DNA from: Metaphire vulgaris
Lineage: Eukaryota > Annelida > Clitellata > Crassiclitellata > Megascolecidae
Assembly (NCBI GenBank): GCA_018105865.1
Contig: CM030835.1
Span: forward strand, 1,867,316-1,931,315
Direction: 5' to 3'
Length of the DNA: 64,000 nucleotides
Shown here: positions 11,366 to 23,424 of the stretch, piece by piece
Layout: every line of letters starts with the position of its first letter
How positions within the stretch are numbered: position 1 is the first letter of the stretch
Program-made: the position numbers and the translations under genes
The notes under the pieces: model-generated
Seen by the model: only the letters and a program-made list of their open reading frames with translations
The model's database searches: none
Told to the model about the DNA's origin: nothing

Positions 11366-13880
11366 CCTGCCAATCATCACAGACTGTGAAAATGACTTTC
11401 ATTTATAGACCTGTTGCTGGTAGGCATAGCACATTGTTTCAGCAACCCTTTTTCCTTCGTCATAGCATGCCCTTGGTCCAATGGGGTTCACATGACCCCA
11501 ATATTCTTCATCCTGTGGATGGATTTCTGGATCTATCAAAATACAGATTAAACAGAATAACCAGTATATACTACAGAGAATCTTTCTAAACAATAATATT
11601 AAAGCTAGATTACTGCCAATGGCTAGCAAACTACTGAAACAATCTTTTCAAGATCAAGAGTGCAATTTATTGAAATAGGAAAATATATTCAAGAGTATAA
11701 TGGCGTTATGCTAAAACTGGATAACAGAAGGATTTTACAAATCATCAAATGACAACAAATACAAGAAATTCAAGTCAATTATGAATTCCGGTTCTAACCT
11801 AATTTTCAGACCAAAAAGACAGACCACGGGACCATTTATGCAGAAAAAAACGGAAGGAAGTGCAGCGCAATAAAAAAATTAGTTAAATATGCAATCGCAA
11901 TTTCGCATTAAACCGGTATCCCTACATAATAGATCTAAGAAAGAGTTCCTACCTCCATAAACTTCAGATGTCGAGGCTAAGAGCATCTTTGCCCTCACTC
12001 GCTTGGCAAGGCCTAACAGTAATCAATCAAAATCAAAACTTCTTTATCAAGCTCACGTAAAATAAAAGCTTCAAGTAATCATTTGCGATCAAATAAAATA
12101 ATTCATATGGGAGCATTCTCAGTAATCATTACAATCAAAGTCAGATTCACTAAACTGACTAATGATATACAGAATGTGCTTATGGGTATTTCCAACTTCC
12201 AGAATGAAAAATACGCATCAATACTTCAATACATCGACCACCGCCAAGTGGAGATGTCTATATAGATACAACCCAGCTCGTAGATCTATCCATTAACCCC
12301 TTGTGTTTATTATGTGACATAACTTACCCAGCATATTGATGGTGCCAATTGTATTTGTCTTTATAGTCTTAATAGGGTTATACATATAATGCGGAGGAGA
12401 TGCTGGAGAAGCCAAATGGTAGATTTCATTGACTACAAACAACATCAGACAAAATTCATCGACATACGAGCAACAGCAAGAAATGTAGTACAAAATACAG
12501 CATCATCGGTCCACCACAACGAAGCATCAGGCTACAAAACGTCTTCGTATCATCAGATGTTCTCAAGACTTCCGTCTTACATCGAAAACGACCGTTTCGG
12601 ATATTTCCAAAAGCGCCAAAAGACACAAGAAAATGTCTGCTACGATTACCTTCAATGAACAAGGGATTGACAACGTCGTGATTCAGAAGCTCGAAATTTT
12701 CATGTCCAATCCAGTGTTCGATATTTCTCTTTCGACCAGTAAAGAAATTGTCGGCAACAGTCACCTCGTGCCCTTGAAGCATCAACTTGTCAACAAGATG
12801 CGATCCAACAAAACCAGCCCCGCCAGTTATCTAAAGTAAAACCCAATTAAGTTTAACAAGAACCATTTCCAAACATTCGGCCAAACAAACATTCTAGTAC
12901 ATATAATTTGTGTCTGACTAATGAAACGTAATAACAAACTTTTACTATACAAAAAGTAAGTAAGTTTATTACTTCCAACTCATAAATAAATACAGATGTT
13001 ATTATAACTTATACAAGTAAAGTAATCAATAACAGTTAACTTCTTCATTTCTTCAAAAAGCAAAAGCATTGTAACTAATATAACAGTCAATCTGAAGAAC
13101 ATAAAAGAGAGTCAATTATATGCCTAAAGTTGCTATCAAGAAGATAAAAAAATCAAAATTTTATCTTTATTCTTTATAATCATTGAAAATACTGAGACTA
13201 ACAACATCAAAAATTCATAAAACAAATCAATTAAAGTCAAATATTAATACTAATTAACTGATATTTGACTTTCATCACCTGATCTGTATACATTTTGCCC
13301 CAGAAGCTTGTGACTCATAATAGGTTTGTTGTCAACCATATTTGAAAATTCAGTATATATAATTCAAATTGTAACGAACAATTTATCACAATGAAATCTG
13401 TCAACATCACAGAAAATTTCAATCTGAGAAAGCAAAACACGAGATCCCTCAATAAATAGCTATCACTGTTGGAAGTAATAACTTACAAGGATTCGCTTTC
13501 TGTCTTTATATGACAAGAACTTCACCTCTGGATAGGACTTATGCCTAAAAGCAAATTAAACAAAAAATATCATTTAGAAAATTGACCTATTAACTCTAAT
13601 GAGCTAGAAGCACAGCATAACTCTTTATTATTATTACTACACCAAATGAACACAAATCATACCAAGCAACACAAAGAAGATCTCAGGCATAACTTTCAAA
13701 AATTGCCAAGATATCCTAAAAAAATGAAACCCTAGTCCAGTTTTTTTGCACCACCCTGTATATAATGCTATAAAAACCATTGACTTTCCTGAGCCTAGCC
13801 TTTGCTAATTTTCCTTAAACGAATGCTTAAATTTCAATTTTTACTGCAGAGAACGCACCGCACTTGTTAAAAATAGAAAC

Positions 13881-13931
<51 letters not shown>

Positions 13932-16202
13932 TATATATATATAATATAAATAAATGTTAGCTGTTTATCAGCACCAAAACTAGATTCATACTCATATACA
14001 ATTACACATGGCTGATATTTAATAGCAAAATACATATCAAAATTTCCATTAAATGTGCCCATATATTTTGTTGCTGAGCAGACATGACTTAGCATCACAA
14101 ATTATGGTCATATGAAGTCCATAACGTATAGCGTGCCAAATTACTTGGGTAAAGCAAGAAATGAAATAAATAAGTCATAACAATTATAAAAACTTTCAGT
14201 TAATACTGCACACAAGAAAAACAATATCAAAGCATAATCAATTAAATAGCTGGCAGCAATAAATGATAGCTTTTTAAAATATATCAGCATGACATTTTTG
14301 GATTCTGATACAGCCACCTATGCATTTGATTATAATTTACAGAAAATCAAAAGTGTCAGCAGAGCATAAAGAAACAGAGGAATAACACTTGTTATAAATG
14401 GAACCTGAATGAATTATGTTCATGACATACACTATTGCACGAAATAACATTCAAAAGGTCTTTTCTCTAGAAGCTGCAGCAGAAGTACTACACTCTGCGT
14501 CGAATAGTATTGATTGCAACTGGCAAATATCAAACAACGGCGACCAAAACTAATTAATAATATTACAAATATGCATTGCTAACAACTTACTGCTTTTCGA
14601 GTTCAGAAACCTTCTGCAGCAGGTCTTGAACTTCTTGCTTCAGTTTACCAGTGTATTCCTCAGCTACTACCAAGGGCGATAGATCATCTTCCTTTCTAGA
14701 ATACTTCGGAGACTTTGTTTTGCTGCAAAAAAAGTTAGCTCTCGATTTGTAATGTCTTAATAAGTAAAATCAAGTCAACTAGCAAAATCTGAAATAAAAT
14801 GCAGGCAATGGCAGATCACCAGTAGGCAAAGCAACAGTTCTTATAGCATCAGATGATTGCTAAAATGAGCTCCTTGGAACCACAGAAGTCTACGTTAAAC
14901 ATAAACAAGTTTAATCCAAACTGAGAAAACTTTGTATGTCAACTACAACTTCGAATTTATCAGTCTAATATAACCAAAACTTTAAAAAAATTATATGAAG
15001 ATAATCTTTAAACACTGATTGTGTCTACCAACTAAAACAAAAGAAAGATATTGCAAACCAAATGTCTTAAACAGTAACTTCAAAGAATCAAAATGATAGG
15101 TATGGGCAATCAATAAGTGAAAATCATGATGAAAATCAACTATAAATGCATAATGTCACTACATTTGGGGAGAACAGACACCAACCTTTGTGCATCATCT
15201 GACAATTCCTGTGCAAATGCAAAGACTGAAAGAAAAAACAATAAATCACCAAATTTACATGATTCAGACAACACAAATATTGAAATAAATAGCATAAGCA
15301 GTAATTAGGCTCAAAAAATACCTGAAAGCAAAGCAAAAGCAAACAATTGGCATGTTAAGTCATCACAATGCCTACATATCCACAGCAGAGCCAGGGTTCC
15401 AGAAAAGGAAAGGTACCATCACCTATATTGGCAGGCTGTGTTTAGACCAGTGGTTCTTAACCTTTTTAAGATTACATACCCCCCGAAACAAGTATAAGAG
15501 AACGAAGTCCCCCCTACCAGCATATCTTAAGCCAGGACAAAAGTTTGTGCTCTGCAATATAGTGAATGTAATTATAAGCCACAACGAACATCTGCCACAG
15601 ACTGCCAGCCTTCCCATTCAAACCAATTCAATTCAAATACAAAAACATCAATCGACAATATTACAAATCCATTTTCTAACAGATTAAGTAATGCATGCCA
15701 GAGATATAAGTCATTTCACATAGGCTTACTTAGCCTCCTAAACTACTTAAAATCACATTATTATTGTGGGAAACAATGATTGGAAGAGGTGTTCTTGGGT
15801 CTGGGTCTCAAAGTACACAATGGAATGCAAGATCTTACGCGTCTATGAATAAGCAGCTACTGCGGTACTACCACAAACGCTCTGTATAAATTCACTAGAT
15901 TCTGCTTACTTACTTAACATATGAAGAAGTCCTAGTTTTTGTGACCAGCAACTGAACTTGAAAATATTATGAGCAGATTTGCACACACAAAAATAACAGT
16001 ACACAATAGGAAAAGCGACAAGATGAAAGCAAAATGCTTTTATTATTAATTAATATAAGCGATAAAAACTTTTTAGCTCAGAAGTTCAGTTTAAAATAAT
16101 AAACGCAATTCTTACTTAATCATTAAATTTTAATGACTTACGCGCAACGAATAAAGTCAGCGTCGAAACATTCAACGTCAAAGACAAAAGATCGCGAGAC
16201 AT
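10011..16202 (-). CDS. UXS1: UDP-glucuronate decarboxylase (UDP-xylose synthase)
   Basis: Converts UDP-glucuronate to UDP-xylose, the donor for initiating glycosaminoglycan chains; a type II Golgi/ER membrane enzyme. Twelve exons (minus, 5' to 3'): 16202-16142, 15225-15186, 14722-14591, 13544-13487, 12830-12650, 12432-12328, 12012-11953, 11532-11411, 11192-11073, 10946-10784, 10598-10495, 10121-10011. Phases agree at every junction, giving 418 aa (human about 420). Features: a hydrophobic N-terminal anchor (residues 5-26), a short coiled stalk (about 55-75), the NAD-binding GGAGFVGS (100-107), [19 protein letters not shown], the TSEVYG serine region, catalytic Y236-x3-K240 in [16 protein letters not shown], and C-terminal [11 protein letters not shown]. 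All catalytic residues are present. The start Met is the first in frame before the anchor. One donor, after exon 8, reads GTCTAT and is weak. Confidence 0.97.
11314..11367. repeat. (CA)n microsatellite in UXS1 intron 8
   Basis: About 26 CA units with one interruption. It lies between exons 8 and 9 of UXS1. Confidence 0.95.
13887..13945. repeat. (TA)n microsatellite in UXS1 intron 3
   Basis: Near-perfect TA repeat in the intron between the exons at 14591-14722 and 13487-13544. The adjoining Y/I-rich reading frame is an artefact of it. Confidence 0.95.
15448..15625 (+). mobile_element. hAT end fragment
   Basis: CAGTGGTTCTTAACCTTTTTAA at 15448 followed by a tract of C is the well-known left end of many hAT elements. 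No matching right end or target duplication is visible, so this is a truncated copy. It lies in UXS1 intron 1. The right limit is approximate. Confidence 0.5.
15832..15916 (+). repeat. Dispersed repeat with TTAC tail, copy 3
   Basis: Contains TATGAATAAGCAGCTACTG, then AACGCTCTGTATAAATTCAC, ending TTACTTACTTA. Same order of blocks as copy 2 at 2690-2815. It lies in UXS1 intron 1. Confidence 0.6.
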
Positions 16203-17075
16203 CGTCAACTGCTCGAAAATAATTAAAACAATTATTTTTAAAATTAAAATAAATAAATGATTATCTTCTACTCCGTAGTCAAACTTCTTAACACAATCGA
16301 TGCTTATAAGTTGTTAGCTATATCCTTGGCTATATCTGTATATATTTATGTCGCTGTAGGGCTTCTTTAAAAAAACATAGAACATCGTAGACTCGAGTGA
16401 CGACGATCATCAACAACAGTCTTTTCAAACTTAACTATTTAAAATATTTCCACGAAAATTATTTTTTTTAAGAATTTCATTTCGAACTTGCAGCACAGAA
16501 TATAAATAAGTAATGTAGTAAGATGTCCGGGTTAGGCCTATTCGAAATCTAGTTTCAAAGAGGCCGACGACCGCGACAGCTTTGAATCCAAAGCCATGGA
16601 GACCTACGAAATGTTTATAGGCCTATACACAGAATCAATCAGAATGAGTCATAAATGCGTGATGACATTTGATTCTGAGCAGCCCGACTAGACATAGCAT
16701 GACTAAGGCTCGTTAAAGAACAAGTACGTTTAGATAAGTTACTGTAAAAATTAAAACAGTGTACATTTCCAGTGGTCGTGATGTTTCCAGGACACTAGCC
16801 TATCGATAAAATAGGCCTATAGCATGGCAAAGCCGCAGTTTTCAAACTGGGTGTACACACTGAATGAGCAGTCGACCAATCAATCGCTTAATCATAAAAC
16901 TTCTTTAGCGCCATTAGAAATGCATTCGGATCATATGCAGAAATCGTGTCTGTGGTAGGCTAGTTCTTAGTTGCAAATTCATCGGTCAGTCCATACGCGG
17001 ATGGATCTAGCTAAAAGAGGGCGTGCAATAGAAAAACGTGCGTTTGAAGGGTGGAGCCCTGGAGAACTGAAAGTC
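16203..17075. other. UXS1 upstream region
   Basis: Contains the presumed UXS1 promoter and 5' UTR (minus strand). No conserved frame. TAGGCCTA-type palindromes first become frequent here (16531, 16617, 16813). Confidence 0.4.
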
Positions 17076-17084
17076 GTGCTACAT

Positions 17085-17748
17085 TAGAGGTGTTCAAAAA
17101 AATAAAATTTTCAAAAAGTTATGCCTACTGGACGGATTGTCATGCTACTATCAATGTTGAATTCAGATACACTTTTTATTTTACATTTCTATGATGTCCT
17201 GAGGTCCCTCAAAGGCCTTGAACGCATGAACCCCCAAACCATGGAAAAAATGCACAATGATTGGGACTAAATACTTCATAACTCTCTAAAATAATCATAG
17301 ATATGCCATAATAGACTCATTTTGTTTGTATTCTCTTTGGGCCGTGTCCATAGAGTCAGTAGCGTGCAGAGAGGATTTGTGGGGGGGGCGTGGCCCCGGA
17401 CGCCGACCAGATGGAGGTGCCAAAATTGACTCGGCGACCTTCATTTTTTTGCTCGTCAAACATTTTTAGGCTTGGCCTCGGGCGCCCACCACTCACTCCG
17501 CGCCACGGCAAAAAGTGGCATATGTAAAGGTTCAGCTAGTCTGGTAGAACAGCCACCGGATTTTTAAAAAATACTTTATCTCGCTTGCAGCCGTCATGTC
17601 CTTGAATTGGCATTTTGGGCTGGCTGGAAGTTCGGTTAAGTACCAGGACCAGGCAATAGACTGTTTGCCACATTCAAATCAATATGTGGTAGGCTACTTT
17701 GGGCAAACAGATGCAAATCAACACAATCGAACTATGCCATTCCTGGCT
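17085..17748 (+). repeat. Left long terminal inverted repeat
   Basis: 664 bp, inverse complement of 19264-19931. It includes a distinctive run of G (17382-17390), mirrored by the C run at 19625-19634. Differences are sparse substitutions and short homopolymer indels. Confidence 0.95.
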
Positions 17749-17750
17749 CT

Positions 17751-19010
17751 GTAGTTTAAAAATGTCCAATTTACGCAATAGAAAATACCACAGGCAAAAT
17801 TCTGAATGCCAAGAACTTTTAATATACAAGAGATAGTGGCCTAATTTTTGAAAAAAACTTGATTAGCAGGTGCTCTTCACTTGCCAGTCAAACGTGCTAA
17901 CCATTCACACGTCTGCTAATACAATTCTCTGTAGTTTAAAAATGTCCAATTTACGCAATAGAAAATACCACAGGAAAAATTCTGAATGCCAAGAACTTTT
18001 AATATACAAGAGATAGTGGCCTAATTTTTAAAAAAACTTGATTAGCAGGTGCTCTTCACTTGCCAGTCAAACGTGCTAACCATTCACACGTCTGCTAATA
18101 CAATTCTCTGTAGTTTAAAAATGTCCAATTTACGCAATAGAAAATACCACAGGAAAAATTCTGAATGCCAAGAACTTTTGCTATTCAAGAGATAGTGGCC
18201 TAATTTTTGAAAAAAACTTGATTAGCAGGTGCTCTTCACTTGCCAGTCAAACGTGCTAACCATTCACACGTCTGCTAATACAATTCTCTGTAGTTTAAAA
18301 ATGTCCAATTTACGCAATAGAAAATACCACAGGCAAAATTCTGAATGCCAAGAACTTTTAATATACAAGAGATAGTGGCCTAATTTTAAAAAAAAACTTG
18401 ATTAGCAGGTGCTCTTCACTTGCCAGTCAAACGTGCTAACCATTCACATGTCTGCTAATACAATTCTCTGTAGTTTAAAAATGTCCAATTTACGCAATAG
18501 AAAATACCACAGGCAAAATTCTGAATGCCAAGAACTTTTAATATACAAGAGATAGTGGCCTAATTTTTAAAAAACTTGATTAGCAGGTGCTCTTCACTTG
18601 CCAGTCAAACGTGCTAACCATTCACACGTCTGCTAATACAATTCTCTGTAGTTTAAAAATGTCCAATTTACGCAATAGAAAATACCACAGGAAAAATTCT
18701 GAATGCCAAGAACTTTTAATATACAAGAGATAGTGGCCTAATTTAAAAAAACTTGATTAGCAGGTGCTCTTCACTTGCCAGTCAAACGTGCTAACCATTC
18801 ACACGTCTGCTAATACAATTCTCTGTAGTTTAAAAATGTCCAATTTACGCAATAGAAAATACCACAGGAAAAATTCTGAATGCCAAGAACTTTTGCTATA
18901 CAAGAGATAGTGGCCTAATTTTTGAAAAAAACTTGATTAGCAGGTGCTCTTCACTTGCCAGTCAAACGTGCTAACCATTCACACGTCTGCTAATACAATT
19001 CTCTGTAGTC
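17751..19010 (+). repeat. Seven-unit ~180-bp tandem array
   Basis: Units start at about 17751, 17931, 18110, 18290, 18470, 18649 and 18827, each beginning GTAGTTTAAAAATGTCC and ending ACAATTCTCT. Unit length is 178-180 bp, varying mainly in an A-run (TTTTTGAAAAAAAC and variants). Units differ at only a few positions, for example TTAATATAC versus TTGCTATAC. No open frame runs through the array. Confidence 0.97.
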
Positions 19011-19263
19011 AATCATTTCAGCGTCATATAACATGTGATGATGAAACATGAACATTTTGCCAGCATACAAATTGCACGTCATCCATCGAGCCTGGTGAAT
19101 GACTCTGGGTTTCATGAGGTGTACCCCGCGTGGAGGTGTTTCACCCAGAATGAGTAGATTGTTCTCTGCTTATTCATGATAGTCGTCACGGGGCATGGTT
19201 CCAGATTCTCTTTGTGTCCAGATATTTCTCAGCTCCTGGACAACGTGACCCTTAACTTCTTTC

Positions 19264-19931
19264 AGCCAGGGATGGCATAGTTCGATTGTGTTGATTTGCA
19301 TCTGTTTGCCCAAAGTAGCCTACCACATATTGATTTGAATGTGGCAAACAGTCTATTGCCTGGTCCTGGTACTTAACCGAACTTCCAGCCAGCCCAAAAT
19401 GCCAATTCAAGGACATGACGCCTGCAAGCGAGATAAAGTATTTTTTAAAAATCCGGTGGCTGTTCTACCAGACTAGCTGAACCTTTACATATGCCACTTT
19501 TTGCCGTGGCGCGGAGTGAGTGGTGGGCGCCCGAGGCCAAGCCTAAAAATGTTTGACGAGCAAAAAAATGAAGGTCGCCGAGTCAATTTTGGCACCTCCA
19601 TCTGGTCGGCGTCCGGGGCCACGCCCCCCCCCCCCACAAATCCTCTCTGCACGCTACTGACTCTATGGACACGGCCCAAAGAGAATACAAACAAAATGAG
19701 TCTATTATGGCATATCTATGACTATTTTAGAGAGTTATGAAGTATTTAGTCCCAATCATTGTGCATTTTTTCCATGGTTTGGGGGTTCATGCATTCAAGG
19801 CCTTTGAGGGACCTCAGGACATCATAGAAATGTGAAATAAAAAGTGTATCTGAATTCAACATTGATAGTAGCATGACAATCCGTCCAGTAGGCATAACTT
19901 TTTGAAAATTTTATTTTTTTGAACACCCCTA
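19264..19931 (-). repeat. Right long terminal inverted repeat
   Basis: Mirror of 17085-17748. The two short opposite-strand ORFs here at 19485-19740 are products of the repeat, not genes. Confidence 0.95.
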
Positions 19932-19940
19932 GTGCTACAT

Positions 19941-20757
19941 CCAGCCTGGCGAACTTGTGCTTTGACGAGCAAAAAAGAGGTCAAAGGTCATGACCTAAAT
20001 GTTTTTGCGGGACGTCACATTTACGGAAACCCCACCCCCGTCGTCACACTTCGTCACAAATGGCCGGAGCCCCTAGCCGCGTGACGTAATTTATGGACGG
20101 CCCCTTATTGAAATTCGCTCTGTCAGAAATCAGAATATCATCGCTACAACCACGCAGATGTTTCCGTCAGAAGCGACGCTAGGATAGTTAGGCCTACTGT
20201 AGATATCGCAGTATAGGGCTTCAAAAGTTCTAAACATTACAATTAATACGCATCTGGAGAGAAATAGTCTCTGTGCCTACAGGAAATGCGCTCCACTGGC
20301 TTTGACTGTGTTAATTGCCAGGTCCTGACAGTGCATGAGTTCAAATTCTAACGTAGGCCTATTCAAGCGGGGCGATCTGAATGACCTAAGCTCAGTCTTC
20401 TTATTCATCGTACATAGAAAATCGATGTTAAAATCGACCGGTTGGTCGCGGGTCACGGAACATATATATAGCTGACGACACGAAACTTACACCGTTGTAC
20501 ATTTTGTTATTGCTAATTTACTGTCAATTTCTCAACCAGCGAACGTTTTGTGCACCTCGTTTTTGGCATTCGGTTGAGCGGAGTCAAGCGCTGGTAGTTT
20601 AAAAAGTGAATCTCTCTCTCTCTCTCTCTCTCTACCCTTGCTCAGCTCATGGCGTCAGCAACTGTTTACCCATTTTAAAATCCCCCTATTGCTGCATTAA
20701 TCAATAAGGCCTACAACTGCTTGAAAGATACGCCGAAAAATACGAATTACATTCACC
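19941..20757. other. Intergenic, no gene recognised
   Basis: Unique sequence with a short (TC)n tract at 20611-20632 and several TAGGCCTA palindromes. No conserved reading frame. Confidence 0.5.
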
Positions 20758-21078
20758 CAGTGGCGGTTCCACCATGTTGATGACTGGGGGTTCATCCCCC
20801 ACCAGTGTTCCGGATGACCTTTTTTGCTTGTCAACCTATCTCTTCCGGTGATTTTAAAAAAAAAGTTTAGTGAAAAATACTGCAAATTACCTTCTTTTTC
20901 TTGCTTGTCGGCCTTTTTGGCAAGGTTTCTTAACATTTAGTGAGCAAAACACTACTAACAAATTAACAATGACCTTTTTTCTCTTTTTTCTTGGTTTTCT
21001 TCTTCACACTTTGCATCCACCTCACCAACTTCCAAACAATTTTCATCCCCCCACCAAGAAATCCTGGAACCGCCACTA
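20758..21078. mobile_element. MITE, CAGTGGCGGTTCCA family
   Basis: Inverted ends CAGTGGCGGTTCCA (20758) and TGGAACCGCCACTA (to 21078). The interior is T/C-rich without coding capacity. No clear target duplication is seen. The termini resemble the hAT-type element at 34737, which does have one. Confidence 0.65.
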
Positions 21079-21392
21079 CCTAGATCAGCATCCTTCCTCG
21101 TCTATTTGTATACAGAATCCGCGTACACTCTTGCTCGAACTATTGTTGGATTGGATCTTCTTTGATTGTTGAAAAACTTTTCATCGCCAAGAATAGTCCT
21201 CCATGGAAAAATCACGCTGTCTAACCTCCTCCCATCTACAGTGCTACAGCTATAGTGCTAAGGTGAAGCAGCAGTTGTCATGAGACCTTCTTGAGGAAAA
21301 TTAACAGAGAACACTTCTGAAAATTTCATTTAAAATTTCGGAAGAAAGCGTAAACCTTAGAATAAAGGCGTCAAAGTGTATTCACAGTCTCA

Positions 21393-21472
21393 TTAACCCC
21401 TTAACCGTGTATTTAACTGTAACTCAATGTAAAATGGACGGATATATCCGGGATCCCCAGTTAAGAGGTTAA
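21393..21472. mobile_element. 80-bp TTAA MITE, copy 1
   Basis: Bounded by TTAA on both sides, with inverted ends TTAACCCCTTAAC and GTTAAGAGGTTAA. It carries the 23-nt core starting TGTAACTCAATG that is identical in all four copies. It is almost identical to the inverted copy at 60445. Confidence 0.8.
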
Positions 21473-21489
21473 GATCTTTCGCTTCAGCT

Positions 21490-21852
21490 CAGTGGCGGTT
21501 CCAAGAACTCTTGGTGAGGGGGAAGATCCCGCCAATTGTCAAAGGAATTACATGAAAACGGTTTAGAAGAAATCTGTATATTTTGTTTATAGAATATAAT
21601 GTTCAGAATTGACAATGTATAAAAGTCATTTTAGTCTGGCTGTACCAAGTCATAAGCTTAGTGAAAAATCGAGTTTTTTATTACTGGAAGCGAATTTGTC
21701 GATGACATTGTCTTTGGATATGTCCATAACTTTGTTGATATGCATCAAGGTTAATCCGTTTAGACGATCATCTTCCATTGAAGACTCATAATTATTTGGT
21801 GGGCCGGTGGGGGTATGCATCCCCAGTCATCCCCCACGTGGAACCGCCCCTG
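21490..21852. mobile_element. MITE, CAGTGGCGG...CCGCCCCTG family, copy 1
   Basis: Ends CAGTGGCGGTTCCA and TGGAACCGCCCCTG. The interior, from AAGAACTCT and CGCCAATTGTCAAAGG to CATCCCCAGTCATCCC, is shared with the copy at 34737-35419. The 8-bp flanks match poorly here, whereas the other copy has a perfect duplication. Confidence 0.75.
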
Positions 21853-21977
21853 CTCCAGTCTGTTTTAGCGCTTGCGCTCACGAAATACCTGTTGGTCATT
21901 CGAGCAGAGGGATGAAATTCTGGCATCATCCGAAGTTGAGGAGATGTCGCGTCTGTCGACACCGCGCAGATTTACAG

Positions 21978-22108
21978 CCGAAGAAGAAGAGGAAGAAGGA
22001 GAAGAAGAGGAAGAAGGAGGAGAAGAAGAAAAAGAAGAAGAGGAGGAGGAGGAGGAGGAGGAGGAGGAGGAGGAGGAGGAGGAGGAGGAGGAGGAGGAAG
22101 AAGAAGAC
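21978..22108. repeat. Purine-rich (GAA)n/(GGA)n microsatellite
   Basis: About 130 bp of pure A/G on the plus strand. All the K/R-, E-, S- and L/F-runs encoded in its frames are simple-sequence translation. Confidence 0.97.
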
Positions 22109-23217
22109 TCTAATATTAGGCAAATTGGGGAAAGCCGATGCACTAATAGGATTCACAGACATTGCTTTCCCTACGCGATACCATTTGCCTTTATAGTGAG
22201 ATCGTTAATTCGTGCCGTTGGCAGCTGCTGAGGTTCCTCCAGTTTTTACTGACACAAATCCGCTTCAATCGGGTCCGGAAGTGAACGTCTGGATCGATTT
22301 TGTCAGCTGCAGATGTGTCGCCTAAGAGCATATCGATAATCCGTTCGTCCGATTGACGAAGGCGGAAACGCGAGACAGAGAAATAAAACACATTTTCTGT
22401 CGGACGACGATAAACTCAGTACCGCTCTGTTCAACGTCAGCAGAACTGAAGTAAGTAATGAACAACACCGTTCTTTCCTTTTTCCTAAGATATGAACCTA
22501 TAGAAATGAACCATATGCGTTCGCAAGATAATTAATTAGGCCTATTTTCCCCGGTAAGTAAAGTTTGGTGGACGTGGCATAATATCGTTGTAGCCCAACA
22601 GTGATTGATAGGCCTAATCATGCGTTCTTTTCTTTCTGCAGGCCCAACTAGTGATACGCTGTGAAATTAAGTTTCAACTGTTATAGTACTTTTGCTAATT
22701 TCCTTCATGTTCGATTGAAGTTGTCCCAGAGGACGACTCGATACAGACAAGCTTTTATATAGCCTATAATATTTCTGAGCATAAGGTAGGCCTACAACTT
22801 AAGGGATGATTAAATTTGAAGATTCTGGTAGAAATCTTGTAATTCTGGAATAGAGGGTCCATGGATGTCTCGTTTCCCTGTAAAACTCAATCTAACCTTA
22901 CGCGTCCTTTTGACTATAATTAAAGCACTGTTTAGAAGATCTAGAACTCTACATGAGATTCATATTTTCCGGATGCGTTAAATCCAAGATACAAATATCT
23001 ACTTATTCAGAGGAGTGATTTTGACGCGCTCTTGATCCTACCCTCGAATGCATAAAAGCCAATATCTTTGGAAAATCTCATTTATTAGAAACAATATCAA
23101 AATATTTAAAATATCCCGACTCTCTATTATACCTGAATATCTCTGTTAAGCTTGTAAAGTTTTGCATTGACCAGCCGTAGGCCTATATCAACAATGAGTC
23201 TTTTTTAGCTGCATGCT
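22109..23217. other. Intergenic, no gene recognised
   Basis: No conserved frame on either strand. Notable only for repeated TAGGCCTA-like palindromes (22538, 22610, 22788, 23177). Confidence 0.5.
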
Positions 23218-23424
23218 CAGGGGCGGCGCTAGGGGGGGGTGGATCCGCGGGTCCGGACCCACCCAGTCTCGGGCAGGGAGCCAGGGACACCCGAGCAAAT
23301 CATGCAAATCTGCAGAGAAATTATGATTTGGGGTGGGGTGATGGAGAGGGGTAGTCTGAGCCTGGTCCTGGTTGTGTAGATTACATTAGACCCACCCAGC
23401 CAACAAAACCCAGCGCCGCCCCTG
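23218..23424. mobile_element. MITE, CAGGGGCGGCGCT family, copy 1
   Basis: Inverted ends CAGGGGCGGCGCTAGG and CCCAGCGCCGCCCCTG. Inside is GGTCCGGACCCACCCAGTC, repeated in the truncated copy at 23783. No matching 8-bp flanks are found. Confidence 0.7.

Larger units (their letters stand above)
17085..19931. mobile_element. Foldback/MULE-like element with long TIRs and tandem core
   Basis: A 2,847-bp element flanked by an exact 9-bp direct repeat, GTGCTACAT (17076-17084 and 19932-19940). Its termini, TAGAGGTGTTC and GAACACCCCTA, are inverted. The inverted repeats run 17085-17748 and 19264-19931 and are nearly identical along their length. Between them are seven ~180-bp tandem units (17751-19010) and about 250 bp of single-copy sequence (19012-19263). 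No transposase frame is present, so it is non-autonomous. A 9-bp target duplication with very long terminal repeats is characteristic of Mutator-like and foldback elements; the superfamily assignment is inference. Confidence 0.9.

Noticed and set aside
12389..12839. Plus-strand ORFs at 12389-12658 and 12633-12839
   Set aside because: Antisense shadows of UXS1 exons.
17751..19010. CRISPR-like array
   Set aside because: Units are contiguous ~180-bp tandem repeats with no unique spacers, inside a transposon of a eukaryotic genome.
21807..22231. Overlapping K/R-, E-, S- and L/F-run ORFs
   Set aside because: Translation of the (GAA)n/(GGA)n microsatellite in different frames.
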